Assembly (NCBI GenBank): GCA_002791075.1
Contig: PFWI01000260.1
Coordinates: 1 to 8,712, forward strand
Direction of reading: 5' to 3'
Length of the DNA stretch: 8,712 nucleotides
From: a bacterium (Candidatus Ratteibacteria) CG_4_9_14_3_um_filter_41_21
GTDB taxonomy: Bacteria > Ratteibacteria > UBA8468
Shown: positions 1-5,198 of the stretch, piece by piece
Numbering within the stretch: position 1 is the stretch's first letter
How the letters are laid out: each line of letters starts with the position of its first letter
Notes under the pieces: generated by a model
The model's input: the letters and a program-made list of their open reading frames with translations, nothing else
Told to the model about the DNA's origin: nothing
The model's database searches: none
Translations under genes and position numbers: made by a program

Positions 1-16
1 TATCGTTATCCACAAA

Positions 17-115
17 GGGATTGCGGAGCTTGTTCCGAGTGAAACGAGGAATCTCCGAGTTTGCTTCGGCTTCGCCTCGCAACCATTTTCACTCCTCGCA
101 ATGACAGCATGGACT
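17..115. repeat. Fragment of a GTCATTGCGA-type interspersed repeat
   Basis: On the minus strand this reads TGTCATTGCGAGGAGTG, then TTGCGAGGCGAAGCCGAAGC, then a GAGATTC core and ends at CAATCCC. This layout (GTCATTGCGAGG, a GAAGC-type apex, then GATT or AATCC) resembles a short palindromic interspersed repeat widespread in bacterial genomes. Both GTCATTGCGA and GGCAATCCC motifs recur in the repeat at 4165-4298. The arms here are degenerate and the left side runs toward the window edge, so it looks like an eroded or partial copy. Confidence 0.55.
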
Positions 116-173
116 GCAATATTAATTTGGAAACCTTCTACTAGCTAATAAAGATTGTCAAGGAACAGAATCT

Positions 174-192
174 CTCTCCTGCTATAGGAGAG
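174..192. repeat. Short perfect hairpin
   Basis: CTCTCCT (174-180) and AGGAGAG (186-192) are exact inverted repeats around a 5-base loop. No T-run follows on either strand, so it is not a canonical terminator. Role unknown. Confidence 0.5.
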
Positions 193-238
193 CTCTATCT
201 AAAATTGCTCTTTTTTAGCAAAATATGCTAATCTAAGA

Positions 239-294
239 GGTAGTTGCCAAAAATTTGCTATTAAAGAGAGCAAAATTTTTTGGCAACTACTACC
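239..294. repeat. Long AT-rich imperfect inverted repeat
   Basis: The left arm GTAGTTGCCAAAAATTTGCT (240-259) pairs with the right arm at 269-290, whose complement differs only by one extra A and one extra T. The result is a stem of about 20 bp with two bulges and a loop of about 9 bases. A partial inverted copy of the loop-side sequence (TTGCTC, a T-run, then TAGCAAA) lies just left at 205-221. It could be a miniature inverted-repeat element or a processing or terminator-like structure. There is no clear U-tract on either strand. Confidence 0.6.
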
Positions 295-358
295 GAGAGG
301 AGTCAGTTTTCATTTTTGTTGCGAAAGAACCTCTTTTTTGTTTTTTAATATAAGGCGA

Positions 359-499
359 GGAAGTTTACTTTAAGCGTGCCTTCATGACGACGAAGCGGGC
401 ATGGTGTCCGCCAAGTCAGTACTGGCGGACGAGCGAGGAGGAATGAGAGTGCAGTTTGTCTCGCCGGGGCAAACAAACGTGCCGCTGAAGGAAACTTCC
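359..499 (+). ncRNA. Structured repeat element, copy A (candidate non-coding RNA)
   Basis: This 141-bp element aligns with copy B at 5064-5191 over its whole length. A closing helix pairs GGAAGTTT (359-366) with AAACTTCC (492-499) and continues CTTT (368-371) with AAGG, then AGCG (373-376) with CGCT (483-486). Inside are a TGCC/GGCA stem (377-380 with 398-401), a hairpin GTCCGCCA/TGGCGGAC (406-413 with 423-430), and a hairpin GTTTGTC/GGCAAAC (454-460 with 468-474) capped by TCGCCGG. Conserved unpaired stretches include GACGAGCGAG and AGAGTGCA. The G-T pairs (369 or 370 in the closing helix; 459-469) would be A-C mismatches on the minus strand, so a plus-strand RNA is favoured. It ends 8 bp from the fabG stop codon, antisense to fabG. 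The family is not one I can name with confidence; expression is unproven. Confidence 0.55.
406..430. repeat. GTCCGCCA palindrome, copy 1 (inside copy A)
   Basis: GTCCGCCA, a 9-base loop, then TGGCGGAC. The same 8-base arms recur at 7056-7079 and, in altered form, at 4238-4281. In copy B of the host element the equivalent hairpin is only 13 bases (GTCCC-ATA-GGGAC), so this palindrome may have been inserted into, or have replaced, the tip of an older hairpin. Confidence 0.65.
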
Positions 500-507
500 G
501 AACCTCT

Positions 508-1245
508 TTACATTACCAATCCCCCGTCTACTTTAATTACCTGTCCGGTTAAATAACTGCTTTCTTCTGAAGCTAAAAAGATAGCTGTTTTGGCAACATC
601 ATCAGGTTTTCCGAATCTCCCCAAGGGTATATTTTTTAACATTTCCTCTTTAACTTTCAAGGGTAATTTCTGGGTCATCGGGGTATCAATGTAACCGGGA
701 GCAATGGCGTTGACGTTGATTTTAAATCTCGCCAATTCTCTCGCCGCACTCTTGGTCAATCCTAAAATCCCAGCCTTGCTCGCCGCATAATTACTCTGCC
801 CAATATTGCCGATAAGACCAATAACAGAAGCAATATTTATAATTTTACCATATTTTTGTCTCATCATAAATTTACTTGCTGTTTTAATACAATTAAACGT
901 TCCTTTAAGATTAACTTTCATCACTGTTTCCCAATCCTCCTCACTCATGCGCAAAAGGAGATTATCGCGAGTGATGCCGGCATTGTTAATCAGAACATCT
1001 AATCTTTTTAATTTTTCACAGTTCTCTCCCATTGCTTTCCCCACTTCTTCCATCTTAGTAATGTCAACCTTCTGGAAAAGAACCTCGCGAGAGAAATTTT
1101 TAATTTTATCAAGAAGAGCAATTTTTGGTTCAATAATATCCCAGAGGATAAGGTCTGTCCCTTCTTGAGCAAAACTGAGAGCCAATGACTCACCAATTCC
1201 TCCTGAAGCTCCGGTGATAAGAACAACCTTTTTTTCTAAACGCAT
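508..1245 (-). CDS. fabG: 3-oxoacyl-[acyl-carrier-protein] reductase FabG
   Basis: This NADPH-dependent enzyme reduces beta-ketoacyl-ACP to beta-hydroxyacyl-ACP, the first reduction of each round of type II fatty-acid elongation in the cytoplasm. At 245 aa it has normal length for the classical short-chain dehydrogenase family. Visible motifs are the nucleotide-binding TGASGGIG (11-18), NNAG (87-90), the catalytic Ser140, Tyr153 and Lys157 (YAASK), PG at 183-184, and the C-terminal TGQVIKVDGG typical of FabG. The ATG start has a strong ribosome-binding site (AAGGAG, 5 bases upstream) lying inside the end of fabD, and the first 10 bp overlap the fabD stop, so the two are translationally coupled. 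It is the last gene of the plsX-fabH-fabD-fabG block. Context makes FabG far likelier than another SDR enzyme. Confidence 0.96.
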   Translation of the reverse strand: MRLEKKVVLITGASGGIGESLALSFAQEGTDLILWDIIEPKIALLDKIKNFSREVLFQKVDITKMEEVGKAMGENCEKLKRLDVLINNAGITRDNLLLRMSEEDWETVMKVNLKGTFNCIKTASKFMMRQKYGKIINIASVIGLIGNIGQSNYAASKAGILGLTKSAARELARFKINVNAIAPGYIDTPMTQKLPLKVKEEMLKNIPLGRFGKPDDVAKTAIFLASEESSYLTGQVIKVDGGLVM

Positions 1246-2171
1246 ATAATCTCCTTACTCCTTTTTAAACTTTCTTTATCTTCAACATTCGTTGCTAAAA
1301 GGTTGGGATCAATTCTTCTCAATAATTTAGTCAATACCTTCTTCGGCCCTATTTCTAAAAAGGTTTCAATATTTCTTTTTTTTATTTCTTTTACAATCTC
1401 CAACCAGAGAACCGGATGAGTCATCTGAGTAAATAAAACGTTTTTTATTTCCTCCGGTTCTCTAATCTCCTTGGCATTACTATTTGCAAGAAGAGAAATT
1501 TTTGCCCGCTTTATCTCTATTCTCTCCAATTCGGCATTCAATTTTTTCGCGGCACTCTCCATAAAAACAGTATGGAACGGCCCACTCACCCTTAGGGGAA
1601 TAAGTTTTTTTACTCCGCTCTTGATGGCATATTCTTCAAACTTTTTTATTCCTTCTATTTCTCCCGAGACAACAATCTGTTCGGGAGAATTGATATTGGC
1701 TATAGCTACTAAACCGACTGGTTGTACCTCCTTGCAGATTTCCTTTATTTTCTCAAGGGGAAGTCCGAGCACCGCAAGCATCCTACCCGGATGTTTTTGA
1801 GAAGCTTCTGACATAAAATTCGCCCTTTTCTCAACTAATTGAAGGCCATCTTCAAATGAAAGAGCTCCTGCAGCAACAAGACCCGAATATTCTCCTAAAC
1901 TATGGCCAGCGAGAATAGCCGGAGCAATTCCATATTCTGCCGCTAATACTTCGTAGGCAGTAATGGACACAGTTAAAATTGCCGGCTGGCAAATTTTAGT
2001 TTGATTTAATCTTTCCTCCGGACCATTAAAAATAATTGAGGAAAGGTCGGTTTGCAAAATATCATCGGCTCGGGCAAAGATATTTTTGGCTAAATTAAAA
2101 TTTTCATAAAGGTTCCTGCCCATTCCTACATATTGGGAACCTTGCCCCGGAAAAAGATAAGCAATTTTCAC
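1236..2171 (-). CDS. fabD: Malonyl-CoA:ACP transacylase FabD
   Basis: FabD transfers malonyl from CoA to the ACP thiol, supplying the extender unit for fatty-acid synthesis. The 311-aa length is typical. Motifs seen are FPGQGSQ (7-13), the nucleophile Ser91 in GHSLGEYSG (89-97), Arg116 in the VEKRANFM segment that binds the malonyl carboxylate, and His200 in SGPFH completing the catalytic dyad. The start is GTG, placed directly after the fabH TAA with no intervening base. No convincing Shine-Dalgarno sequence precedes it, so translation probably depends on ribosomes finishing fabH. MKIAYLFPGQGSQ is the normal N-terminus of the family, which supports this start. The stop (TAG) overlaps the fabG start by 10 bp. 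Confidence 0.96.
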   Translation of the reverse strand: MKIAYLFPGQGSQYVGMGRNLYENFNLAKNIFARADDILQTDLSSIIFNGPEERLNQTKICQPAILTVSITAYEVLAAEYGIAPAILAGHSLGEYSGLVAAGALSFEDGLQLVEKRANFMSEASQKHPGRMLAVLGLPLEKIKEICKEVQPVGLVAIANINSPEQIVVSGEIEGIKKFEEYAIKSGVKKLIPLRVSGPFHTVFMESAAKKLNAELERIEIKRAKISLLANSNAKEIREPEEIKNVLFTQMTHPVLWLEIVKEIKKRNIETFLEIGPKKVLTKLLRRIDPNLLATNVEDKESLKRSKEIICV

Positions 2172-3152
2172 TTAAAATCTGATTAGGCAGGAACCCCAGG
2201 TAAGACCCGCGCCAAAGCCAACCAAAAGAACAAGACTGCCTTCCTTGATCCTGCCTTCTTTTCTTGCTTCATCTAAGGCTACCGCTATTGAAGCCGATGA
2301 CATATTCCCGCAATGATCAACATTAATATAGAATTTTTCTAAGGGAAGGTTTACTCCCTTGGCTACCGCTTTAATAATCCTTAAGTTTGCCTGATGAGGA
2401 ATAACTAAATCCAATTTCTCAGGACTTATCCGTAAAGGTGCCAAAATTTTTTCAATTGCCTCAATCATTGAATGGATTGCAACCTTGAATAAAGTATGCC
2501 CCTCCATCTTCATATAATGCAGATGTTCATCAATAGTCTTGTGTGAGGCAGGCATTCTGGAACCGCCGGCAGGAACAAAGAGCAAATTGCCGTATTTGCC
2601 GGAAGCGGCTAACCAGGTATTTAAAATGCCTTTCTTATTCTCGGTGCTTCCTATAATTGCTGCTCCGGCTCCATCGCCGAGGAGAACACAGGTGTTACGG
2701 TCAGTATAATCTGTAACTTTGGACATCGCTTCCGTAGCAATTAAAAGGATTTTTTGATAAACTCCGGTTTTGATAAATTGGTCTGCTACAGCCAATCCAT
2801 AAATAAAGCCTGAACAGGCAGCATTGAGATCAAAGGCAGCCGCCTGATGAGCTCCTATTTTATTCTGAATAATACAGGAGGTGGCGGGAAAAAACATATC
2901 CGGAGTTACCGTTGTAACAATAATCAATCCAATCTCGGAAGCGTTTATTTTTCCCCGATTCAGAGCAGAGAGCGCTGCTTTTATTCCTAAGTCTGAGGCT
3001 GATTCATCTTCTCTGGCAATATGGCGTTGTTTTATTCCGGTTCTTTTGGTAATCCACTTGTCCGAGGTTTCCACAATTTTCTCCAAATCCTTATTGCTAA
3101 GGATTTTTTCAGGAAGATAAGAACCGGTAGCAATAATTGTAGCCGCTTTCAT
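2172..3152 (-). CDS. fabH: 3-oxoacyl-ACP synthase III FabH
   Basis: FabH condenses acetyl-CoA (or a short or branched acyl-CoA) with malonyl-ACP to begin fatty-acid synthesis; its primer preference shapes the membrane fatty-acid profile. The 326-aa protein has the thiolase fold and the full Cys-His-Asn triad: Cys113 in NAACSGF, His253 in IPHQAN, and Asn283 in GNMSSAS. WITKRTGI (33-40) matches the CoA-binding region, and GFGAGLTWG near the C-terminus is the family signature. The start overlaps the plsX stop by one base (TGATG), with AAGGA about 9-10 bases upstream inside plsX. Substrate preference (acetyl versus branched) cannot be told from sequence reading alone. Confidence 0.96.
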   Translation of the reverse strand: MKAATIIATGSYLPEKILSNKDLEKIVETSDKWITKRTGIKQRHIAREDESASDLGIKAALSALNRGKINASEIGLIIVTTVTPDMFFPATSCIIQNKIGAHQAAAFDLNAACSGFIYGLAVADQFIKTGVYQKILLIATEAMSKVTDYTDRNTCVLLGDGAGAAIIGSTENKKGILNTWLAASGKYGNLLFVPAGGSRMPASHKTIDEHLHYMKMEGHTLFKVAIHSMIEAIEKILAPLRISPEKLDLVIPHQANLRIIKAVAKGVNLPLEKFYINVDHCGNMSSASIAVALDEARKEGRIKEGSLVLLVGFGAGLTWGSCLIRF

Positions 3153-4108
3153 CAGTAATTTTCCTTATCCGGAATTTTAAACTCTTTTAGCGCAAGTTTT
3201 AAATGGGAAATGAGTTGGGATGCAATTGCTTTTTTCCCAAGTCTAACTGCATTAGCAATAGCAGAAGCAGAAGACCGGCCATGACTAATGATGCAAATGC
3301 CTTCCACTCCCAGGAGAAGTCCTCCGCCATATTCGGCATAATCGGCCCTTTTTTTCATTTCCTTATCTTTCATCATTCCTCTCCAGAATTCGCTTATTCC
3401 TTCACACGCTTTAAGAACAAGATTGCCCGCAAAACCATCAGTAACAATAACGTCAACATCTCCGGAAAAGATGTTCTGGCTTTCAACGTTACCCTTAAAA
3501 TTCAAAGAAGAGGCAGAAAGCAGAGGATAAGTTTTTTTAGTTAGGCTATTGCCTTTGGTTTGTTCCTCCCCGATATTGAGAAGACCAATTGCAGGATTTT
3601 CCTTTCCTAAGAGCATTTGGCTGCAAATATTTCCCATTATCGCATATTGCAAAAGATTACCTGGCTCGGCATCAACCGTAGCTCCTACATCTAAAAAGAT
3701 GCAGGATTCTTTCCGAGTAGGTAAAAAAACAGCGATTGCGGGACGATCAATCCCGGGAAGAAATCTCAATTGGCTGACCGCTATCCCAACAAAAGCAGCC
3801 GTATTACCAGCACTAATTACTGCATCCGCTTTCTGCTCTTTAATTAATCTAACTCCTTCAAATAAAGAAGAATTCTTGTCTTTCAAAAGCCTCAAAGAGA
3901 GTTTTTCCTCCATAGCAATAACTTTAGTAGTACCTTCAATCGTTATTCCTGAAGAGGAAATACCTTCATGGTTTAGCATAGAAGAAATTCTTTCTCTCTC
4001 ACCAACTAAGATTAAGCCAATTTCTTCCCTCTCCATTCCTAAAAGAGCTCCTTTAATGATCGACTCCGGTCCCTTATCGGAACCCATCACATCTACAACT
4101 ATTTTCAT
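3152..4108 (-). CDS. plsX: Phosphate acyltransferase PlsX
   Basis: PlsX is a peripheral membrane enzyme that converts acyl-ACP to acyl-phosphate, the donor for PlsY in phosphatidic acid synthesis, linking fatty-acid and phospholipid synthesis. Length is 318 aa, within the family's usual range. Signatures include VDVMGSDKGP (5-14), SAGNTAAF (99-106), LDVGATVDAEPG (139-150, where many homologues have GANVD), LLNIGEE..KG (176-186), VTDGFAGN (222-229), and GGGLLLGVEG with a following SHG (261-277). The ATG start matches the standard MKIVVDVMG N-terminus; only a weak A-rich sequence lies in the ribosome-binding position. It heads the fab block and is separated from rpmF by a 229-bp repeat-filled gap, so whether coaD-rpmF transcription reads into it is uncertain. 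Confidence 0.95.
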   Translation of the reverse strand: MKIVVDVMGSDKGPESIIKGALLGMEREEIGLILVGERERISSMLNHEGISSSGITIEGTTKVIAMEEKLSLRLLKDKNSSLFEGVRLIKEQKADAVISAGNTAAFVGIAVSQLRFLPGIDRPAIAVFLPTRKESCIFLDVGATVDAEPGNLLQYAIMGNICSQMLLGKENPAIGLLNIGEEQTKGNSLTKKTYPLLSASSLNFKGNVESQNIFSGDVDVIVTDGFAGNLVLKACEGISEFWRGMMKDKEMKKRADYAEYGGGLLLGVEGICIISHGRSSASAIANAVRLGKKAIASQLISHLKLALKEFKIPDKENY

Positions 4109-4164
4109 TTTTCTAAATTAATGGGACGCAGAGTTACGCAGATACTCGTAGATGACAGCGCAGC

Positions 4165-4298
4165 TGTCATTGCGACCACGAGCGAAGCGTGGTGGGTGGC
4201 AATCCCTTAGTTCTTTAAAAGATGAGATTGCCACGTCGTCCGCCAATATTACTGGGCGGAGGCGAATATTACTGGGCGGACTCCTCGCAACGACTTCA
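4165..4298. repeat. GTCATTGCGA-type interspersed palindromic repeat
   Basis: The left arm runs TGTCATTGCGA (4165-4175), hairpin CCACG/CGTGG (4176-4180 with 4188-4192), then GTGGCAATCCC (4196-4206). The right arm mirrors it: GAGATTGCCAC (4224-4234), an insert, then TCGCAACGAC. The arms are inverted around a spacer at about 4207-4223. Related sequence occurs at 17-115. In the right arm the expected small tip hairpin is replaced by the GTCCGCCA palindrome. Confidence 0.65.
4238..4281. repeat. GTCCGCCA palindrome, copy 2, with 20-bp tandem duplication
   Basis: It opens GTCCGCCA (4238-4245) and closes GGCGGAC (4275-4281). Within it a 20-bp unit is tandemly repeated, 4241-4260 and 4261-4280, identical at 18 of 20 positions with AATATTACTGGGCGGA perfect in both. 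This looks like slippage duplication of the right half of the palindrome. Confidence 0.65.
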
Positions 4299-4337
4299 TC
4301 AGAATCCTGTAAATTTGCGTTTATCCGCGTCCAAATA

Positions 4338-4532
4338 TTACTTTTCTTTCTTCTTCTCCCTCTTGATCAAAATTGGCTTTTCCCCGTAATAACCGCAATG
4401 AGGGCAAACATGATGGGATAATCTTAGCTGTTTACAGTGAGGGCAAGGCGAAAGTCCCGATAACTTGCAATGGACCGACCCTCTTCGTTTACCCCCCCGA
4501 GATTTAGAATGTCTTCTTTTAGGATTGGGCAT
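4338..4532 (-). CDS. rpmF: Large ribosomal subunit protein bL32
   Basis: A small basic protein of the 50S subunit, 64 aa. The N-terminus MPNPKRRHSKSR matches the conserved L32 start (usually M-A-V-P-K-R-R/K-x-S-x-S-R). It carries an intact zinc ribbon with Cys30, Cys33, Cys43 and Cys46 (CPHC...CPHCGYYG), so it is the zinc-binding form rather than the cysteine-free paralogue made by some bacteria under zinc limitation. The Lys/Glu-rich tail ends at the edge of a repeat region. The start lies 14 bp inside the end of coaD, with AAGGA about 9 bases upstream, so the two are probably translated from one message. In many bacteria a DUF177 (YceD) gene precedes rpmF; none is present here. Confidence 0.95.
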   Translation of the reverse strand: MPNPKRRHSKSRGGKRRGSVHCKLSGLSPCPHCKQLRLSHHVCPHCGYYGEKPILIKREKKKEK

Positions 4533-5010
4533 AAGGAATCTTCCTTTTTAATTCATTTTCAACAAATTTGGGAGTATATCCGCTAATATCAGCACCTAAA
4601 GCAACAAGTTCTTTAATCAGAGAAGAAGAAAGATAAAAATAAGATTCTGAAGGCATCATAAAAATCGTTTCCATGCTTTCATTCAATCTTCGGTTTGCTA
4701 AAACCATTTGGAATTCATACTCAAAGTCAGAAACTGCCCTTAAACCACGAATAACGATTCTCGCTTCTTTTCTCTTCAGAAAATCAACCAGGAGCCCATC
4801 AAACTTCTCCACCTGCACATTCTTCATTTTCTTTGTTACTTCCTTTAAGAGAATAACGCGTTCTTCTATGGAGAAAAGAGTTCTCTTTAGCGGATTGGAA
4901 GAAACTGCAACAATTAACTGTTCACATATTTTTAAACCCCTCTCAATGATATCAAGATGGCCATAAGTTACCGGGTCAAAACTGCCCGGATAGATAATAA
5001 TTTTTTTCAT
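4519..5010 (-). CDS. coaD: Phosphopantetheine adenylyltransferase CoaD
   Basis: CoaD transfers AMP from ATP to 4'-phosphopantetheine to give dephospho-CoA, the penultimate step of CoA synthesis. At 163 aa it has normal length. It shows YPGSFDPVTYGHLDII (7-22) with the nucleotidyltransferase TxGH motif (Thr15, His18), the RGLRAVSDFEYEFQM segment (88-102) typical of bacterial PPAT, and YLSSSLIKEL (126-135) corresponding to the C-terminal ISS/T nucleotide-binding motif. The ATG start gives the standard MKKIIIYPGSFDP N-terminus; only a weak AAAAG stands upstream. Its product feeds both the CoA used by FabD and FabH and the ACP prosthetic group, in line with the neighbouring fab genes. It overlaps rpmF by 14 bp. 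Confidence 0.96.
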   Translation of the reverse strand: MKKIIIYPGSFDPVTYGHLDIIERGLKICEQLIVAVSSNPLKRTLFSIEERVILLKEVTKKMKNVQVEKFDGLLVDFLKRKEARIVIRGLRAVSDFEYEFQMVLANRRLNESMETIFMMPSESYFYLSSSLIKELVALGADISGYTPKFVENELKRKIPYAQS

Positions 5011-5017
5011 CTTTTAA

Positions 5018-5056
5018 AGCACAGATAAACATAAATAAATACCACTAAAATACACT
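5018..5056. repeat. Degenerate AT-rich periodic repeat upstream of coaD
   Basis: AGCACAGATAAACATAAATA followed by ACCACTAAAATACACTGAT resembles the same loose family as the GCAGATAAACGCAAAT and AACCACGAAT sequences that bound the other two intergenic gaps. It lies directly between the coaD start and copy B. The assignment rests on similarity by eye. Confidence 0.4.
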
Positions 5057-5063
5057 GATGGGA

Positions 5064-5191
5064 GGAATGTTCCCTGTAAGCGTGCCTTTAAAGATGCTCG
5101 CGGGCACGGTGTCCCATAGGGACGAGCGAGCGATTTACAGAGTGCAAATTCCTCGCAGGGGAATTAAAACGTGCCGCTGAAGGGAACTTCC
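5064..5191 (+). ncRNA. Structured repeat element, copy B (candidate non-coding RNA)
   Basis: This is a 128-bp relative of copy A (359-499). The closing helix pairs GGAA-T-GTTCCCT (5064-5075, one bulged T) with AGGGAACTTCC (5181-5191), extended by AGCG/CGCT (5079-5082 with 5175-5178). Internal stems are TGCC/GGCA (5083-5086 with 5103-5106), GTCCC-ATA-GGGAC (5111-5123), and AATTCC/GGAATT (5147-5152 with 5160-5165) capped by TCGCAGG. Against copy A, the last stem shows three two-sided compensatory changes plus one G-T to G-C change, while the loop and the stretches GACGAGCGAG and AGAGTGCA are conserved. It begins 7 bp after the ilvB stop codon, in the same position and orientation as copy A has to fabG. 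No open reading frame is associated with it. Confidence 0.55.
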
Positions 5192-5198
5192 GAGCACA

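Larger units (their letters stand above)
1..507. other. Gene-free region downstream of fabG, filled with repeats
   Basis: I see no convincing coding sequence here. The region holds, from left to right, a fragment of a GTCATTGCGA-type interspersed repeat, a short perfect hairpin, a long AT-rich imperfect hairpin, a T-rich stretch near 331-346, and the structured repeat copy A next to the fabG stop codon. The usual next gene of a fab cluster, acpP, is absent from this stretch. No canonical intrinsic terminator (GC stem followed by a T-run on the minus strand) was found for the fab transcript; copy A itself is the strongest structure in the right place. Confidence 0.7.
4122..4336. repeat. Composite nested repeat between rpmF and plsX
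   Basis: The outer layer is an inverted pair of degenerate periodic sequence: GGGACGCAGAGTTACGCAGA (4122-4141) on the left and the complement of GGACGCGGATAAACGCAAAT on the right (about 4313-4332). Nested inside are a perfect hairpin ATGACAGC-GCA-GCTGTCAT (4152-4170), a GTCATTGCGA-type interspersed repeat (4165-4298) and a GTCCGCCA palindrome (4238-4281). Together they fill almost the whole gap from the rpmF stop to the plsX start. No promoter could be picked out with confidence. Confidence 0.65.

Noticed and set aside
320..346. Intrinsic terminator from AAAGA-ACC-TCTTT followed by a T-run on the plus strand
   Set aside because: The stem is only 5 A/T-rich base pairs and points the wrong way for the fab operon.
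327..509. GAACCTCTTT direct repeat (327-336 and 500-509) as a target-site duplication of copy A
   Set aside because: The right copy abuts the element, but the left copy is 22 bp from its edge, and copy B has no equivalent. Ten bases in T-rich sequence is not strong enough.
806..1168. Plus-strand open frame of 120 codons opposite fabG
   Set aside because: It lies wholly within fabG, whose motifs are complete; the translation is low-complexity and has no recognisable domain. The same holds for the other plus-strand frames opposite fabD, fabH, plsX and coaD.
4152..4421. Plus-strand open frame of 89 codons across the rpmF-plsX gap
   Set aside because: It is made of repeat sequence (arginine-rich reading of the GTCATTGCGA repeat and palindrome) and then runs antisense into rpmF. 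No ribosome-binding site or family resemblance.
4533..4546. Palindrome AAGGAATCTTCCTT covering the rpmF ribosome-binding site
   Set aside because: It could hide the binding site in a hairpin, but it lies inside coaD coding sequence, a realistic loop leaves only a 4-bp stem, and such a short palindrome is easily chance.
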